A DNA stretch of 60,000 nt, taken from NCBI RefSeq assembly GCF_963678635.1, contig NC_087070.1, positions 41,671,831-41,731,830 on the forward strand, read 5' to 3'. Source of the stretch: Symsagittifera roscoffensis (taxonomy: Eukaryota > Xenacoelomorpha > Acoela > Convolutidae). Under the pieces are notes generated by a model. The model did no database searches. It was not told the origin of the DNA and saw only the letters and a list, made by a program, of their open reading frames with translations. Both the position numbers and the translations under genes were made by a program. This document shows, piece after piece, positions 44,601-59,204 of this stretch. Every line of letters begins with the position of its first letter. Within the stretch, counting starts at the first letter, position 1.

Positions 44601-47600
44601 AATATTCCAAATTTTCATAGCTTTAAAAGCTTGCTCAGAAAAACTTGAAGCTTCTCGCGAACTGATTCGGTTTATGGAATAACTTTAAGTTTTTCAAGGT
44701 TAATTATCTGTAATAGTTAGATTTAGAAACTTTCTTATTTCATTAACTTGAAGCTTCTTGCGAATTTATTCAGTTTATGGCATAACTTGAAACTTTTCAA
44801 AGTTGTTTAGCTCTATTAGCATGCTTAAAAATATTTCAACAGTTCGTCGACCAATTCGGTGTCACCGAAATGGCTCTAAAAAGATCACAAAGTTTCATAG
44901 CTTGAATATGTTGCTTAAAAAAATTTATTTTCTTCCCAAGCTGATTCGATTTATGAAACAAATTGAACAATTTCAAAGAAGTTAAATTTTTTGCGAACTT
45001 ATTTAATCTACAAAATAACTGGAAAGTTTTTGAAAATTCATAGCTTTCAAAGCTTTCCGAGAAAAAATTCCGAGCTTTTCTCGAACCGAATCGGTCCACA
45101 AACATATTTGAAATTTGTGAAAGTTTCATAGCTTGATTAGTCTACTTCACAAATTTCAAAGTTTTTGGCGAACCGATTCAGTCTATGAAGAAAATTAAAA
45201 TATTCCAAATTTTCATAGCTTTAAAAGCTTGCTCAGAAAAACTTGAAGTTTCTTGCGAACTGATTTGGCTTACGAAATAACTTGAATATTTTCAAAGTTG
45301 GTTAGCTCTAATAGCTTGCTTAGAAAAACTTCAACAGTTCGTCGACCGATTCGGTCACCGAAATGGCTTTAAAAAGATCACAAAGTTTCATAGCTTGAAT
45401 AGGTTGCTTAAAAAAATTTATTTTCTTCCCAAGCTGATTCGATTTATGAAACAAATTGAACAATTTCAAAAAAGTTAAATTTTTTGCGAACTTATTTAAT
45501 CTACAAAATAACCGCAAAGTTTTTGAAAATTCATAGCTTTCAAAGCTTGCTCAGAAAAACTTGAAGTTTCTTGCGAACTGATTTGGCTTATGAAATAACT
45601 TGAAATTTTTCAAAGTTGGTTAGCTCTAATAGCTCGCTTAGAAGTTTTTAACTTTTTCACAAAATGATTCTGTTTATTTACTCTAACATTTCACAGCTTT
45701 TAAAGCATTCTTATAAAAACTGAAACCTTTCTTGAACCGATTCGGTCCACCAGCTTATTTGAAGAAATTCGAGCTTCTGAGTTTGACTTGATACCCCAAA
45801 GTTTTTTAAGCTTTTGCCAACCGATTCAGTCTTAAAAAAACTTATACTAATTCAAAAAATCATAGCTTTAGAAATTTTTTTTTCATTAACTTGAAGCTTC
45901 TTGCAAACTTATTCAGCTTATGGCATAACTTGAAACTTTTCAAAGTTGTTTAGCTCTATTAGCATGCTTAAAAATATTTCAACAGTTCGTCGACCAATTC
46001 GGGGTCACCGAAATGGCTCTAAAAAGATCACAAAGTTTCATAGCTTGAATATGTTGCTTAAAAAAATTTATTTTCTTCCCAAGCTGATTCGATTTATGAA
46101 ACAAATGAACTATTTCAAAAAACTTAAATTTTTTGCGAACTGATTTAATCTATAAAATAACTTGAAAGTTTTTGAAAATTCATAGATTTCAAAGCTTTCC
46201 TAGAAAAAAATCCGAGCTTTTCTCAAACCGAATCGGTCCACAAACATATTTGAAATTTGTGAAAGTTTCATAGCTTGATTAGTCTACTTCAAAAATTTCA
46301 AAGTTTTTGGCTTTTGGCGAATCGATTCAGTCTATGAAGAAAATTAAAACATTCCAAATTTTCATAGCTTTAAAAGCTTGCTCAGAAAAACTTGAAGTTT
46401 CTTGCGAACTGATTTGGCTTACGAAATAACTTGAATATTTTCAAAGTTGGTTAGCTCTAATAGCTTGCTTAGAAAAATTTCAACAGTTCGTCGACCAATT
46501 CGGGGTCACCGAAATGGCTCTAAAAAGATCACAAAAATTCATAGCTTGAATAGCTTGCTTATAAAAATTTATTTTCTTCCCAAGCTGATTCGATTTATGA
46601 AACAAATTGAACTATTTAAAAAAAATTTTTTTTTTGCAAACTGATTCAATCTATAAAAAAAACTTGTAAGATTTTGTAGTTTCCTAGCTTTCAAAGCTTG
46701 CCTAGAAAAACTTCGAGCTTTTTGCCACCCGAATCGGACCACAATTTTATTTGGAATAATTCGAAGTTTCAGAGTTTGACTTGATACTTCAAAATTTTTG
46801 AAGCTTTTCGCCAACCTAAATGGCTCTAAAAAGATCACAAAGTTTCATAGCTTGAATAGCTTGCTTATAAAAATTTATTTTCTTCCCAAGCTGATTCGAT
46901 TTATGAAACAAATTGAACTATTTAAAAAAAATTTTTTTTTTGCAAACTGATTCAATCTATAAAAAAAACTTGTAAGATTTTGAAGTTTCCTAGCTTTCAA
47001 AGCTTGCCTAGAAAAACTTCGAGCTTTTTGCGAACCGAATCGGTCGACAATTTTATTTGAAATAATTCAAAGTTTCATAGCTTGACTAGTCTACTTCAAA
47101 AATTTCAGAGCTTTCGGCAAACCGATTCAATCTATGAAGGAAAATAAAACATTCCAAATTTTCGTAGCTTCAAAAGCTTGCTCAGAAAAACTTGAAGTTT
47201 CTTGCAAACTGATTCGGTTTATGAAATAACTTTTTAAGTTTTTCAAAATTGCTTAGCTGTATTAGATTGCTTTGAAAAAATTCAACTGTTCGACACTCAA
47301 TTCGCTCTACGAAATAACTTTAAAAAAACTCAAGTTTTCCGAGCGTGAATAGCTTGCCTAGAAAAATTAAAGCTCATCGCGTACCCATTCAGTCTATGGA
47401 GTAACTAATAACAATTTTAAATCTCATGGATTTGAAAGCTTGCTTAGAAAAACTGTAATTTTTCTGCGGACGGATTAAATCCACGAAATAACTTGAAAAA
47501 ATATCACAAAAATTGATAGCTTGAGTAGCTCGCTTAGAAGTTTTTAACTTTTTCACAAAATGATTCTGTTTATTTACTCTAACATTTCACAGCTTTTAAA

Positions 47601-50408
47601 GCATTCTTGGAAAAACTGAAACCTTTCTTGAACCGATTGGGTCCACAGCTTATTTGAGGAAATTCGAGGTTTCAGAGTTTGACTTGATACTTCGAAGTTT
47701 TTAAAGCTTTTGCCAACCGATTCAGTCTTAAAAAAACTTATACTAATTCAAAAAATCATAGCTTTAGAAAATTTTTTTCATTAACTTGAAGCTTCTTGCA
47801 AACTTATTCAGCTTATGGCATAACTTGAAACTTTTCAAAGTTGTTTAGCTCTAATAGCATGCTTAAAAATATTTCAACAGTTCGTCGACCGATTCGGGGT
47901 CACCGAAATGGCTCTAAAAAGATCACAAAGTTTCATAGCTTGAAGATGTTGCTTAAAAAATTTATTTTCTTCCCAAGCTGATTCGATTTATGAAACAAAT
48001 TGAACTATTTCAAAAAACTTAATTTTTTTGCGAACTGATTTAATCTATAAAATAACTTGAAAGTTTTTGAAAATTCATAGCTTTCAAAGCTTTCCTAGAA
48101 AAAATTCCGAGCTTTTCTCGAACCGAATCGGTCCACAAACATATTTGAAATTTGTGGAAGTTTCATAGCTGGATTAGTCTACTTCAAAAATTTCAAAGTT
48201 TTTGGCGAATCGATTCAGTCTATGAAGAAAATTAAAATATTCCAAATTTTCATAGCTTTAAAAGCTTGCTCAGAAAAACTTGAAGTTTCTTGCGAACTGA
48301 TTTGGCTTACGAAATAACTTGAATATTTTCAAAGTTGGTTAGCTCTAATAGCTTGCTTAGAAAAACTTCAACAGTTCGTCGACCGATTCGGTCACCGAAA
48401 TGGCTTTAAAAAGATCACAAAGTTTCATAGCTTGAATAGGTTGCTTAAAAAAATTTATTTTCTTCCCAAGCTGATTCGATTTATGAAACAAATTGAACAA
48501 TTTCAAAAAAGTTAAATTTTTTGCGAACTTATTTAATCTACAAAATAACTGGAAAGTTTTTGAAAATTCATAGCTTTCAAAGCTTGCTCAGAAAAACTTG
48601 AAGTTTCTTGCGAACTGATTTGGCTTATGAAATAACTTGAAATTTTTCAAAGTTGGTTAGCTCTAATAGCTTGCTTAGAAATTTTTCAACGGTTCGTCGA
48701 CCGATTCGGGATCACCGAAATAGCTCTAAGAAGATCACAAAATTTCATAGCTTGAATAGGTTGCTTAAAAAATTTATTTTCTTCCCAAGCTGATTCGATT
48801 TATGAAACAAATTGAATAATTTCAACAAAAAACTTAAAATTTTTGCAAACTGATTCAATCTATAAAAAAAACTTGTAAGATTTTGTAGTTTCCTAGCTTT
48901 CAAAGCTTGCCTAGAAAAACTTCGAGCTTTTTGCCACCCGAATCGGACCACAATTTCATTTCGAATAATTCGAAGTTTCAGAGTTTGACTTGATACTTCA
49001 AAATTTTTGAAGCTTTTCGCCAACCAATTCAGTCTTTAAAAAAACTTACAAAAATTCAAAAAATCAAAGTTTTAAAAACTTTTTTTATTTCAATAACTTT
49101 AAGCTTCTTGCTAACTCCTTCAGTTTATAAAAAAAATTGAAATTTTTCAAAGTTGCTTAGCTCTAATAGCTTTCTTAGAAAAACTTCAACAATTCGTGGA
49201 CCGATTCGGTCACCGAAATGGCTTTAAAAAGTTCTCAAAGTTTCATAGTTGAATAGGTGGCTTAAAAAGCTTTAAAATTTTCCTAAGCTGATTCGATTTA
49301 AGAAACAAATTGAACTATTTCAAAAAACTTCAGTTTTTTGCGAACTGATTCAATTTAAAAAATAATTTGAAAGAAATTGAAGTTTCATAGCTTTCAAAGC
49401 TTGCCTGGAAAAATTTCGAGATTTTCGCGAACCGAATCGGTCCACAAAATTATTTGACATAGTTCAAAGTTTCATAGCTTGACTAGTCTACTTCAAAAAT
49501 TTCAAAGCTTTCGGCGAACCGATTCAGTCTATGAAAGAATATATTATAACTCTAAGTTTTATAGTTTTAAAAGCTTGCTTACACAAATTGAAACTTTTTG
49601 CAAACCAATTCGGTACACGGACTAACTTGAAACATTTCAACGTTTCTAAGCTTGACTAGCCTACTTCAAAAATATCAAAGCATTTCGCAAACCAATTCAG
49701 TCTATGAAGGAAATTAAAATATACCAAATTTTCATAGCATCAAAAACTTGCTCCGAAAAACTTGAAGTTTCCTGCGAACTGATTCGGTTTATGAAATAAC
49801 TTTTTAAGTTTTTCAAAGTTGCTTAGCTGTAAAAGCTTGCTTTGAAAAAACTCAACTGTTAGACAACCAATTCGCTCTACGAAATAACTTCAAAAAACTC
49901 AAATTTTCCGAGCGTGAATAGCTTGCCTAGAAAAATTAAAGCTCATCGCGTACCCATTCAGTCTATGGAGTACCTAATAACAATTTGAAATCTCATGGGT
50001 TTAAAAACTTGCTTAGAAAAACTGTAATTTTTCTGCGGACGGATTTAGTCCACGAAATAATTTGAAAAAAGTTCACAAAGTTTGATAGCTTGAGTAGCTC
50101 GCTTAGAAGTTTTTAACTTTCTCACATATTTATTCCGTTTATTTACTCTAACATTACCCAGCTTTTAAAGCATTCTTATAAAAACTGAAACCTTTCTTGA
50201 ACCGATTCGGTCCACCAGCTTATTAGAAGAAATTCGAAGTTTCAGAGTTTGACTTGATACTTCGAGTTTTTAAAGCTTTTGTCAACCAATTCAGTATTAA
50301 AAAAATTAATACTAATTCAAAAATTCATAGCTTTAGATTTTTTTTATTTCATCAACTTGAAGCTTCTAGCGAACTTATTCTGTTTATGGCATAACTTGAA
50401 ACTTTTCA

Positions 50409-51899
50409 AAGTTGTTTAGCTCTATTAGCATGCTTAAAAATATTTCAACAGTTCGTCGACCAATTCGGGGTCACCGAAATGGCTCTAAAGAGATCACAAA
50501 GTTTCATAACTTGAATATGTTGCATAAAAAATTTATTTTCTTCCCAAGCTGATTCGATTTATGAAACAAATTGAACTATTTCAAAAAAAAGTTTTTTTTT
50601 GCGAATTGATTCAATCTACAAAAAAACTTGAAAGATTTTGAAGTTTCCTAGCTTTCAAAGCTTGTCTAGAAAAACTTCGAGCTTTTTGCCGATCGAATCG
50701 GTCCACAATTTTATTTGAAATAATTCGAAGTTTCAGAGTTTGACTTGATACTTCAAAATTTTTGAAGCTTTTCGCCAACCAATTCATTCTTTAAAAAACT
50801 TACAAAAATTCAAAAAATCAAAGTTTTAAAAACTTTTTTATTTCAATAACTTTAAGCTTCTTGCTAACTCCTTCAGTTTATGAAAAAAATTGAAACTTTT
50901 CAAAGTTGTTTAGCTCTAATAGCTTGCTTAGAAAATTTTCAACAGTTCGTCGACCGATTCGGGGTCACCGAAATGGCTCTAAAAAGATCACAAATTTTCA
51001 TAGCTTGAATAGGTTGCTTATAAAAAATTATTTTCTTCCCAAGCTGATTCGATTTATGCAACAAACTGAACTATTTCAAAAAAACTTAAATTTTTTACGT
51101 ACTGATTCAATCTATAAAAAACTTGAAAGATTTTGAAGCTTCCTAGTTTTCAAAGCTTGCCTAGAAAAACTTCGAGCTTTTTACCAATCGAATCGGTCCA
51201 CAATTTTATTTGAAATAATTCGAAGTTTCAGAGTTTGACTTGATACTTCAAAATTTTTGAAGCTTTTCGCCAACCAATTCAGTCTTTAAAAAAACTTACA
51301 AAAATTCAAAAAATCAAAGTTTTAAAAAACTTTTTTATTTCAATAACTTTAAGCTTCTTGCTAACTCCTTCGGTTTATGAAAAAAATTGAAACTTTTCAA
51401 AGTTGTTTAGCTCTAATAGCTTGCTTAGAAAATTTTCAACAGTTCATCGACCGATTCGGGGTCACCGAAATGGCTCTAAAAAGATCACAAATTTTCATAG
51501 CTTGAATAGGTTGCTTATAAAAATTTATTTTCTTCCCAAGCTGATTCGATTTATGCAAAAAACTGAACTATTTCAAAAAAACTTAAATTTTTTACGTACT
51601 GATTCAATCTATAAAAAACTTGAAAGATTTTGAAGCTTCCTAGCTTTCAAAGCTTGCCTAGAAAAACTTCGAGCTTTTTGCCACCCGAATCGGACCACAA
51701 TTTCATTTGGAATAATTCGAAGTTTCAGAGTTTGACTTGATACTTCAAAATTTTTGAAGCTTTTCGCCAACCAATTCAGTCTTTAAAAAAACTTACAAAA
51801 ATTCAAAAAATCAAAGTTTTAAAAACTTTTTTATTTCAATAACTTTAAGCTTCTTGCTAACTCCTTCAGTTTATGAAAAAAATTGAAACTTTTCAAAGT
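50409..51899. repeat. Hexameric higher-order repeat, 497-bp unit, about three copies
   Basis: Units start near 50409, 50906 and 51403; the last two are almost identical and exactly 497 bases apart. Each unit has six monomers, told apart by their anchors: CGACCGATTCGGGGTCACCG, AAGCTGATTCGATTTATG, CTGATTCAATCTAT, CGAATCGGTCCAC (or GGACCAC), CCAATTCAGTCTTT, AACTCCTTC(A/G)GTTTATG. Confidence 0.85.
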
Positions 51900-54800
51900 T
51901 GCTTAGCTCTAATAGCTTTCTTAGAAAAACTTCAACAGTTCGTCGACCGATTTGGTCACCGAAATGGATTTAAAGAGTTCACAAAGTTTCATAGCTTGAA
52001 TAGGTTGATTAAAAAGCTTTAAAATTTTCCCAAGCTGATTCGATTTACGAAACAACTTGAACTATTTCAAAAAAATTGAATTTTTTTCGAAATGATTCAA
52101 TTTAAAAAATAATTTGAAAGAAATTGAAGTTTCATAGCTTTCAAAGCTTGCCTAGAAAAATTTCGAGATTTTCGCGAACCGAATTGGTCCACAGAATTAT
52201 TTGAAATAGTTCACAGTTTCATAGCTTGACTAGTCTACTTCAAAAATTTCAAAGCTTTCAGCGAACCGATTCAGTCTATGAAGAAAATTAAAATATACCA
52301 AATTTTCATAGAATCAAAAACTTGCTCCGAAAAACTTGAAGTTTCTTGCGAACTGATTCGGTTTATGAATCAACTTTTTAAGTTTTTCAAAGTTGCTTAG
52401 CTGTAATAGCTTGCTTTGAAAAAAATCAACTGTTCGACAACCAATTCGCTCTACGAAATAACTTCAAAAAACGCAACTTTTCCGAGCAAGAATAGCTTGC
52501 CTAGAAAAATTAAAGCTCATCGCGTACCCATTCAGTCTATGGAGTAACTAATAACAATTTGAAATCTCATGGATTTAAAAGCTTGCTTAGAAAAATTGTA
52601 ATTTTTCTGCGGACGGATTTAGTCCACGAAATAACTTGAAAAAACTTCACAAAGTTTGATAGCTTGAGTAGCTCGCTTAGAAGTTTTTAACTTTTTCACA
52701 AATTTATTCCGTTTCTTACACTAAGACTTCACAGCTTTTAAAGCATTCTTATAAAAATTGAAACCTTTCTTGAACCGATTCGGTTCACCAGCTTATTTGA
52801 AGAAATTGGAAGTTTCAGAGTTTGACTTGATACTTCAAAGTTTTTAAAGCTTTTGTCAACCGATTCAGTCTTAGAAAAAACTTATACTAATTCAAAAATT
52901 CATAGCTTTAGAATTTTTTTATTTCCTTAACTTGAAGCTTCTAGCGAACTTATTCTGTTTATGGCATAACTTGAAACTTTTCAAAGTTGTTTAGCTCTAA
53001 TAGCTTGCTTAGAAAAATTTCAACAGTTCGTCGACCGATTCGGGGTCGCCGAAATGGCTCTAAAAAGATCACAAAGTTTCATAGCTTGAATAGGTTGCTT
53101 ATTAAAATTTATTTTCTTCCCAAGCTGATTCGATTTATGAAACAAATTGAACTATTTTAAAAAAAAGTTTTTTTTTGCGAACTGATTCAATCTATAAAAA
53201 AACTTGAAAGGTTTTGAGGTTTCCTAGCTTTCAAAGCTTGCCTAGAAAAACTTCGAGCTTTTTGCGAACCGAATCGGTCCACAATTTTATTTGAAATAAT
53301 TCAAAGTTTCATAGCTTGACTAGTCTACTTCAAAAATTTCAGAGCTTTCGGCAAACCGATTCAGTCTATGAAGGAAATTAAAACATTCCAAATTTTCGTA
53401 GCTTCAAAAGCTTGCTCAGAAAAACTTGAAGTTTCTTGCAAATTGATTCGGTTTATGAAATAACTTTTTAAGTTTTTCAAAATTGCTTAGCTGTATTAGA
53501 TTGCTTTGAAAAAATTCAACTGTTCGACTTTCAATTCGCTCTACGAAATAACTTTAAAAAAACTCAAGTTTTCCGAGCGTGAATAGCTTGCCTAGAAAAA
53601 TTAAAGCTCATCGCGTACCCATTCAGTCTATGGAGTAACTAATAACAATTTTAAATCTTATGGATTTAAAAGCTTGCTTTGAAAAACTGTAATTTTTCTA
53701 CGGACGGTTTTAGTCCACGAAATAACTTGAAAAAATTTCACAAAAATTGATAGCTTGAGTAGCTCGCTTAGAAGTTTTTAACTTTTTCACAAAATGATTC
53801 TGTTTATTTACTCTAACATTTCACAGCTTTTAAAGCATTCTTGGAAAAACTGAAACCTTTCTTGAACCGATTCGGTCCACAGCTCATTTAAGGAAATTCG
53901 AGGTTTCAGAGTTTGACCTGATACTTCAAAGTTTTTAAAGCTTTTGCCAACCAATTCAGTCTTAAAAAAAACTTATACTAATTCAAAAAATCATAACTTT
54001 AGAAATTTTTTTTGTTTAATTAACTTGAAGCTTCTTGCGAACTTATTCAATTATGGAATAACTTGAAACTTTTCAAAGTTGCTTTGCTCTAATAGCTTGC
54101 ATAGAAAATTTTCAACAGTTCGTCGACCGATTCGGTCACCAAAATGGCTTTAAAAATTTCACAAAGTTTTATAGCTTTCAAAGCTTGCCTAAAAAAATTT
54201 CGAGATTTTGCGAACCAAATCGGTCCGCAAAATTATTTGAAATAGTTCAAAGTTTCATAGCTTGACTAGTCTACTTCACAAATTTCAAAGCTTTCGGCGA
54301 ACCGATTCAGTCTATGAAGGCAATTAAAATATTCCAAATTTTCATAGTTTTAAAAGCTTGCTAAGAAAAACTTGAAGTTTCTTGCGAACTGATTTGGCTT
54401 ATGAAATAACTTGAAATTTTTCAAAGTTGGTTAGCTCTAATAGTTTGTTTAGAAAAACTTCAGCAGTTCGTCGACCGATTCGGTCACCAAAATGGCTTTT
54501 AAAAGATCACAAAGTTTCATAGCTTGAATAGATTGCTTTAAAAAAATTTTTTTCTTCCCAAGCTGATTCGATTTATTTAACAAACTGAACTATTTCAAAA
54601 AACTCAAATTTTTTGCGAACTGATTCAATCATAAAAAATTTGAAAGATTTTGAAGTTTCCTAGTTTTCAAAGCTTGCCTAGAAAAGTTTCGAGATTTTCG
54701 CGAACCGAATCGGTCCACAATTTTATTTGAAATAATTCGAAATTTCAGAGTTTGACTCGTTACTTCAAAATTTTTGAAGCTTTTCGCCAACCGATTCAGT

Positions 54801-57800
54801 CTTTAAAAAAACTTACAAAAATTTCAAAAAATCGAAGCTTTAAAAACTTTTTTATATCAATAACTTTAAGCTTCTTGCTAACTCCTTCAATTTATGAAAA
54901 AAATTGAATTTTTTCAAAGTTGCTTAGCTCTAATAGTTTTCTTAGAAAAACTTCAACAGTTCGTCGACCGATTCGGTCACCGAAATGGCTTTAAAAAGTT
55001 CACAAGGTTTCATAGCTTGAATAGGTTGCTTAAAAAGCTTTAAATTTTATCCAAGCTGATTCGATTTACGAAACTAATTGAACTACTTCAAAAAACTTGA
55101 ACTTTTTGCGAACTGGTTCAATCTAAAAAATAACTTGAAAGAAAGTGAAGTTTCATAGCTTTCAAAGCTTGCCTAGAAAAATTTCGAGATTTTCGCGAAC
55201 CGAATCGGTCCACAAAATTATTTGAAATAGTTCAAAGTTTCATAGCTTGACTAGTCTACTTCAAAATTTCAAAGCTTTCGGCGAACCTATTCAGTCTATG
55301 AAAGAAATTAAAATATTCCAAATTTTCATAGCTTCAAAAGCTTGCTCCGAAAAACTTGAAGTTTCTTGCGAACTGATTTGGCTTATGAAAAAACTTGAAA
55401 TTTTTCAAAGTTGGTTAGCTCTAATAACCTGTTTAGAAAAACTTCAACAGTTCGACAACCAATTCGCTCTACAAAATAACTTCAAAAAACTCAAATTTTC
55501 CGAGCGTGAATAGCTTGCCTAGAAAAATTAAAGCTCATCGCGTACCCATTCAGTCTATGGAGTAATTAGGAACAATTTGAAATCTCATGGATTTAAAAGC
55601 TTGCTTAGAAAAACTGTAAATTTTCTGCGGACGGTTTTAGTCCCCGAAATAACTTGAAAAAAGTTCACAAAGTTTGATAGCTTGAGTAGCTCGCTTAGAA
55701 ATTTTTATTTTTTTTCACAAATTTATTCCGTTTATTTACTCTAACATTTCACGGCTTTTAAAGTATTCTTATAAAAACTGAAACCTTTCTTGAACCGATT
55801 CGGTCCACCAGCTTATTTGAAGAAATTCGAAGTTTCAGAGTTTGACTTGATACTTCAAAGTTTTTAAAGCTTTTGCCAACCAATTCAGCCTTAAAAAAAC
55901 TTATACTAATTCAAAAAATCATAGCTTTAGAATTTTTTTTATTTCATTAACTTGAAGCTTCTAGCGAACTTATTATAATTCAAAAAATCATAGCGTTAGA
56001 ATCTTTCTGATTTGATTAACTTGAAGCTTCTTGCGAAACTATTTAGTTAATGAAATAACTTTAGGTTTTTCAAAGTTAATTATTTTTAATAGTTAGCTTT
56101 AGAAACTTTCTTATTTCATTAACTTGAAGCTTCTTGCAAATTTATTCAGTTTATGAAATAACTTCAAATTTTTCAAAGTTGGTTAACTCTATTAGCTTGC
56201 TTAGAAAAACTTCAACAGTTCGTTGACCGATTCGGGGTCACCGAAATGGCTCTAAAAAGATCACAAAGTTTCATAGCTTGAAAAGGTTGCTAAAAAAATT
56301 CATTTTATTCTCAAGCTGATTCGATTTATAAAACAAATTGAACAATTTCAAAAAATTTAAGTTTTTTGCGAACTGATTTAATCTATAAAATTACTTGAAA
56401 TTTTTTGAAAATTCATAGCTTTCAAAGCTTGCCTAGAAAAACTTCCGAGATTTTCTCGAACCAAATTGGTCCAGAAACTTATTTGAAATTTGTGAAAGTT
56501 TCGTAGCTTGATTAGTCTACTTCAAAAGTTTCAAAGTTTTTGGCGAACCGATTCAGTCTATGAAGGAAATTAAAATAGTCCAAAGTTTCATAGCTTTAAA
56601 AGCTTGCTCAGAAAAACTTGAAGCTTCTTGCGAACTGATTCGGTTTATGGAATAACTTTAAGTTTTTTAAGGTTAATTATCTGTAATAGTTAGCTTTAGA
56701 AACTTTCTTATTTGATTAACTTGAAGCTTCTTGCGAATTTATTCAGTTTATGAAATAACTTCAAATTTTTCGAAGTTGGTGGGCGCTATTATCTTGCTTA
56801 GCAAAACTTCAACAGTTCGTTGACCGATTCGGGGTCACTGAAATGGCTCTAAAAAGATCACAAAGTTTTATAACTTGAATAGGTGCTTCAAAAAATCATA
56901 GCTGTAGAATCTTTCTTGTTTCATTAACTTGAAGCTTCCTGCGAAACTATTTAGTTTGTGAAATAACTTTAGGTTTTTGAAAGTTGCTTAGCTCTAATAG
57001 CTTGCGTAGAAAATTTTCAATAGTTCGTCGACCGATTCGGGGTCACCGAAATGGCTCTAAAAAGATCACAAAGTTTCATAGCTTGAATAGGTTGCTAAAA
57101 AAACTTTGTTTTATTCCCAGGCTGATTCGATTTATGAAACAAATTGAACTATTTCAAAAAAATTAATTTTTTTTGCGAACTGATTTAATCTATAAAATAA
57201 CTTGAAAGTTTTTGAAATTTCATAGCTTTCAAAGCTTGCCTAGAAAAACGTCCGAGCTTTTCTCGAACCGAATCGGTCCACAAACTTGTTTGAAAATTGT
57301 GAAAGTTTCATAGCTTCATTAGTCTACTTCAAAATTTCAAAGCTTTTGGCGAACCGAATGAGTCTACGAAGGAAATTAAAACATTCCAAATTTTCATAGC
57401 TTTAGAAGCTTGCTCAGAAAAACTTGAAGCTTCTCGCGAACTGATTCGGTTTATGGAATAACTTTAAGTTTTTCAAGGTTAATTATCTGTAATAGTTAGA
57501 TTTAGAAACTTTCTTATTTCATTAACTTGAAGCTTCTTGCGAATTTATTCAGTTTATGAAATAACTTAAGGTTTTTCAAAGTTGCTTAGGTCTAATAGCT
57601 TGCGTAGGAAGTTTTCAACAGTTCGTCGATCGATTCGGTGTCACCGAATTGGCTCTAAAAAATCACAAAGTTTCATAGCTTGAATAGTTTGCTAAAAAAA
57701 ACTTTATTTTTTTCCCAAGCTGAACGATTTATGAAACAAATTGAACAATTTCAAAAAACTTTAACTTTTGCAAACTGATTCAATCTATAAAATAATTTTA

Positions 57801-57896
57801 AAGATTTTGAATTTTCATAGCCTTCAAAGCTTGACTAGAAAAACTTCGAGCTTTTCGCCAACCGATTCAGTCTTTAAAAAAAACTTATAATAATTC

Positions 57897-58692
57897 AAAA
57901 AATCATAGCTTTAGAATCTTTCTTGTTTCATTAACTTAAAGCTTCTTGAGAATTTATTCAGTTGATGAAATAACTTTAGGTTTTTCAAAGTTGCTTAGCT
58001 CTAATAGCTTGCGTAGAAAGTTTTCAACAGTTCGTCGATCGATTCGGAGTCACCGAAATGGCTCTAAAAAGATCACAAATTTTCACAGCTTGAATAGTTT
58101 GCTAAAAAAACTTTTTCCCAATTTGAACAATTTATGAAACAAATTGAACTATTTCAAAAAACTGAAATTTTTTGCGAACTGGTTTAATCTATAAAATAAC
58201 TTGAAAGTTTTTGAAAATTCAAAGCTTTCAAAGCTTGCCTAGAAAAACTTCCGAGCTTTTCTCGAACCAAATCGATCCACAAACTTATTTGAAAATTGTA
58301 AAAGTTTCATAGCTTGATAAGTCTACTTCAAAATTTTCAAAGTTTTTGGCGAACCGATTCAGTCTACGAAGGAAATTAAAACATTCCAAATTTCTATAGC
58401 CTTAAAAGCTTGCTCAGAAGAAGCTTCTCGCGAACTGATTCGGTTTATGGAATAACTTTAAATTTTTCAAGGTTAATTATCTGTAATAGTTAGATTTAGA
58501 AACTTCCTTGATTCATTAATTTGAAGCTTCTTGCGAATTTATTCAGGTTATGAAATAACTTCAAATTTTTCAAAGTTGGTTAGCTCTATTAGCTTGCTTA
58601 GAAAAACTTCAACAGATCGTCGACCAATTCGGTCACCAAAATGGCTTTTATAATATCACAAGGTTTAATAGCTTGAATACTTTGTTGAAAAA
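57897..58692. repeat. Recently duplicated satellite block, copy 1
   Basis: Nearly identical to 59205-60000 (offset 1308, then 1314 after a 6-base deletion near 58418). Part of it (58009-58266) also recurs at 58958-59208. Confidence 0.9.
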
Positions 58693-59204
58693 GCTTTAAT
58701 TTTTTCCCAAGCTGATTCGATTTACAAACCAAATTGAAATATTTCAAAAAACTTAAATTTTTGCAAACTGATTCAATCTATAAAATAACTTGAAAGTTTT
58801 TGAAAATTCATAGCTTTCAAAGCTTTCCTAGAAAAAATTCCGAGCCTTTCTCGAATCGAATCGGTCCACAAACATATTTGAAATTTGTGAAAGTTTCATA
58901 GCTTGATTAGTCTACTTCAAAAATTTCAAAGTTTTTGGCGAACCGATTCAGTTTGCGTAGAAAGTTTTCAACAGTTCGTCGATCGATTCGGAGTCACCGA
59001 AATGGCTCTAAAAAGATCACAAATTTTCACAGCTTGAATAGTTTGCTAAAAAAACTTTTTCCCAATTTGAACAATTTATGAAACAAATTGAACTATTTCA
59101 AAAAACTGAAATTTTTTGCGAACTGGTTTAATCTATAAAATAACTTGAAAGTTTTTGAAAATTCAAAGCTTTCAAAGCTTGCCTAGAAAAACTTCCGAGC
59201 TTTT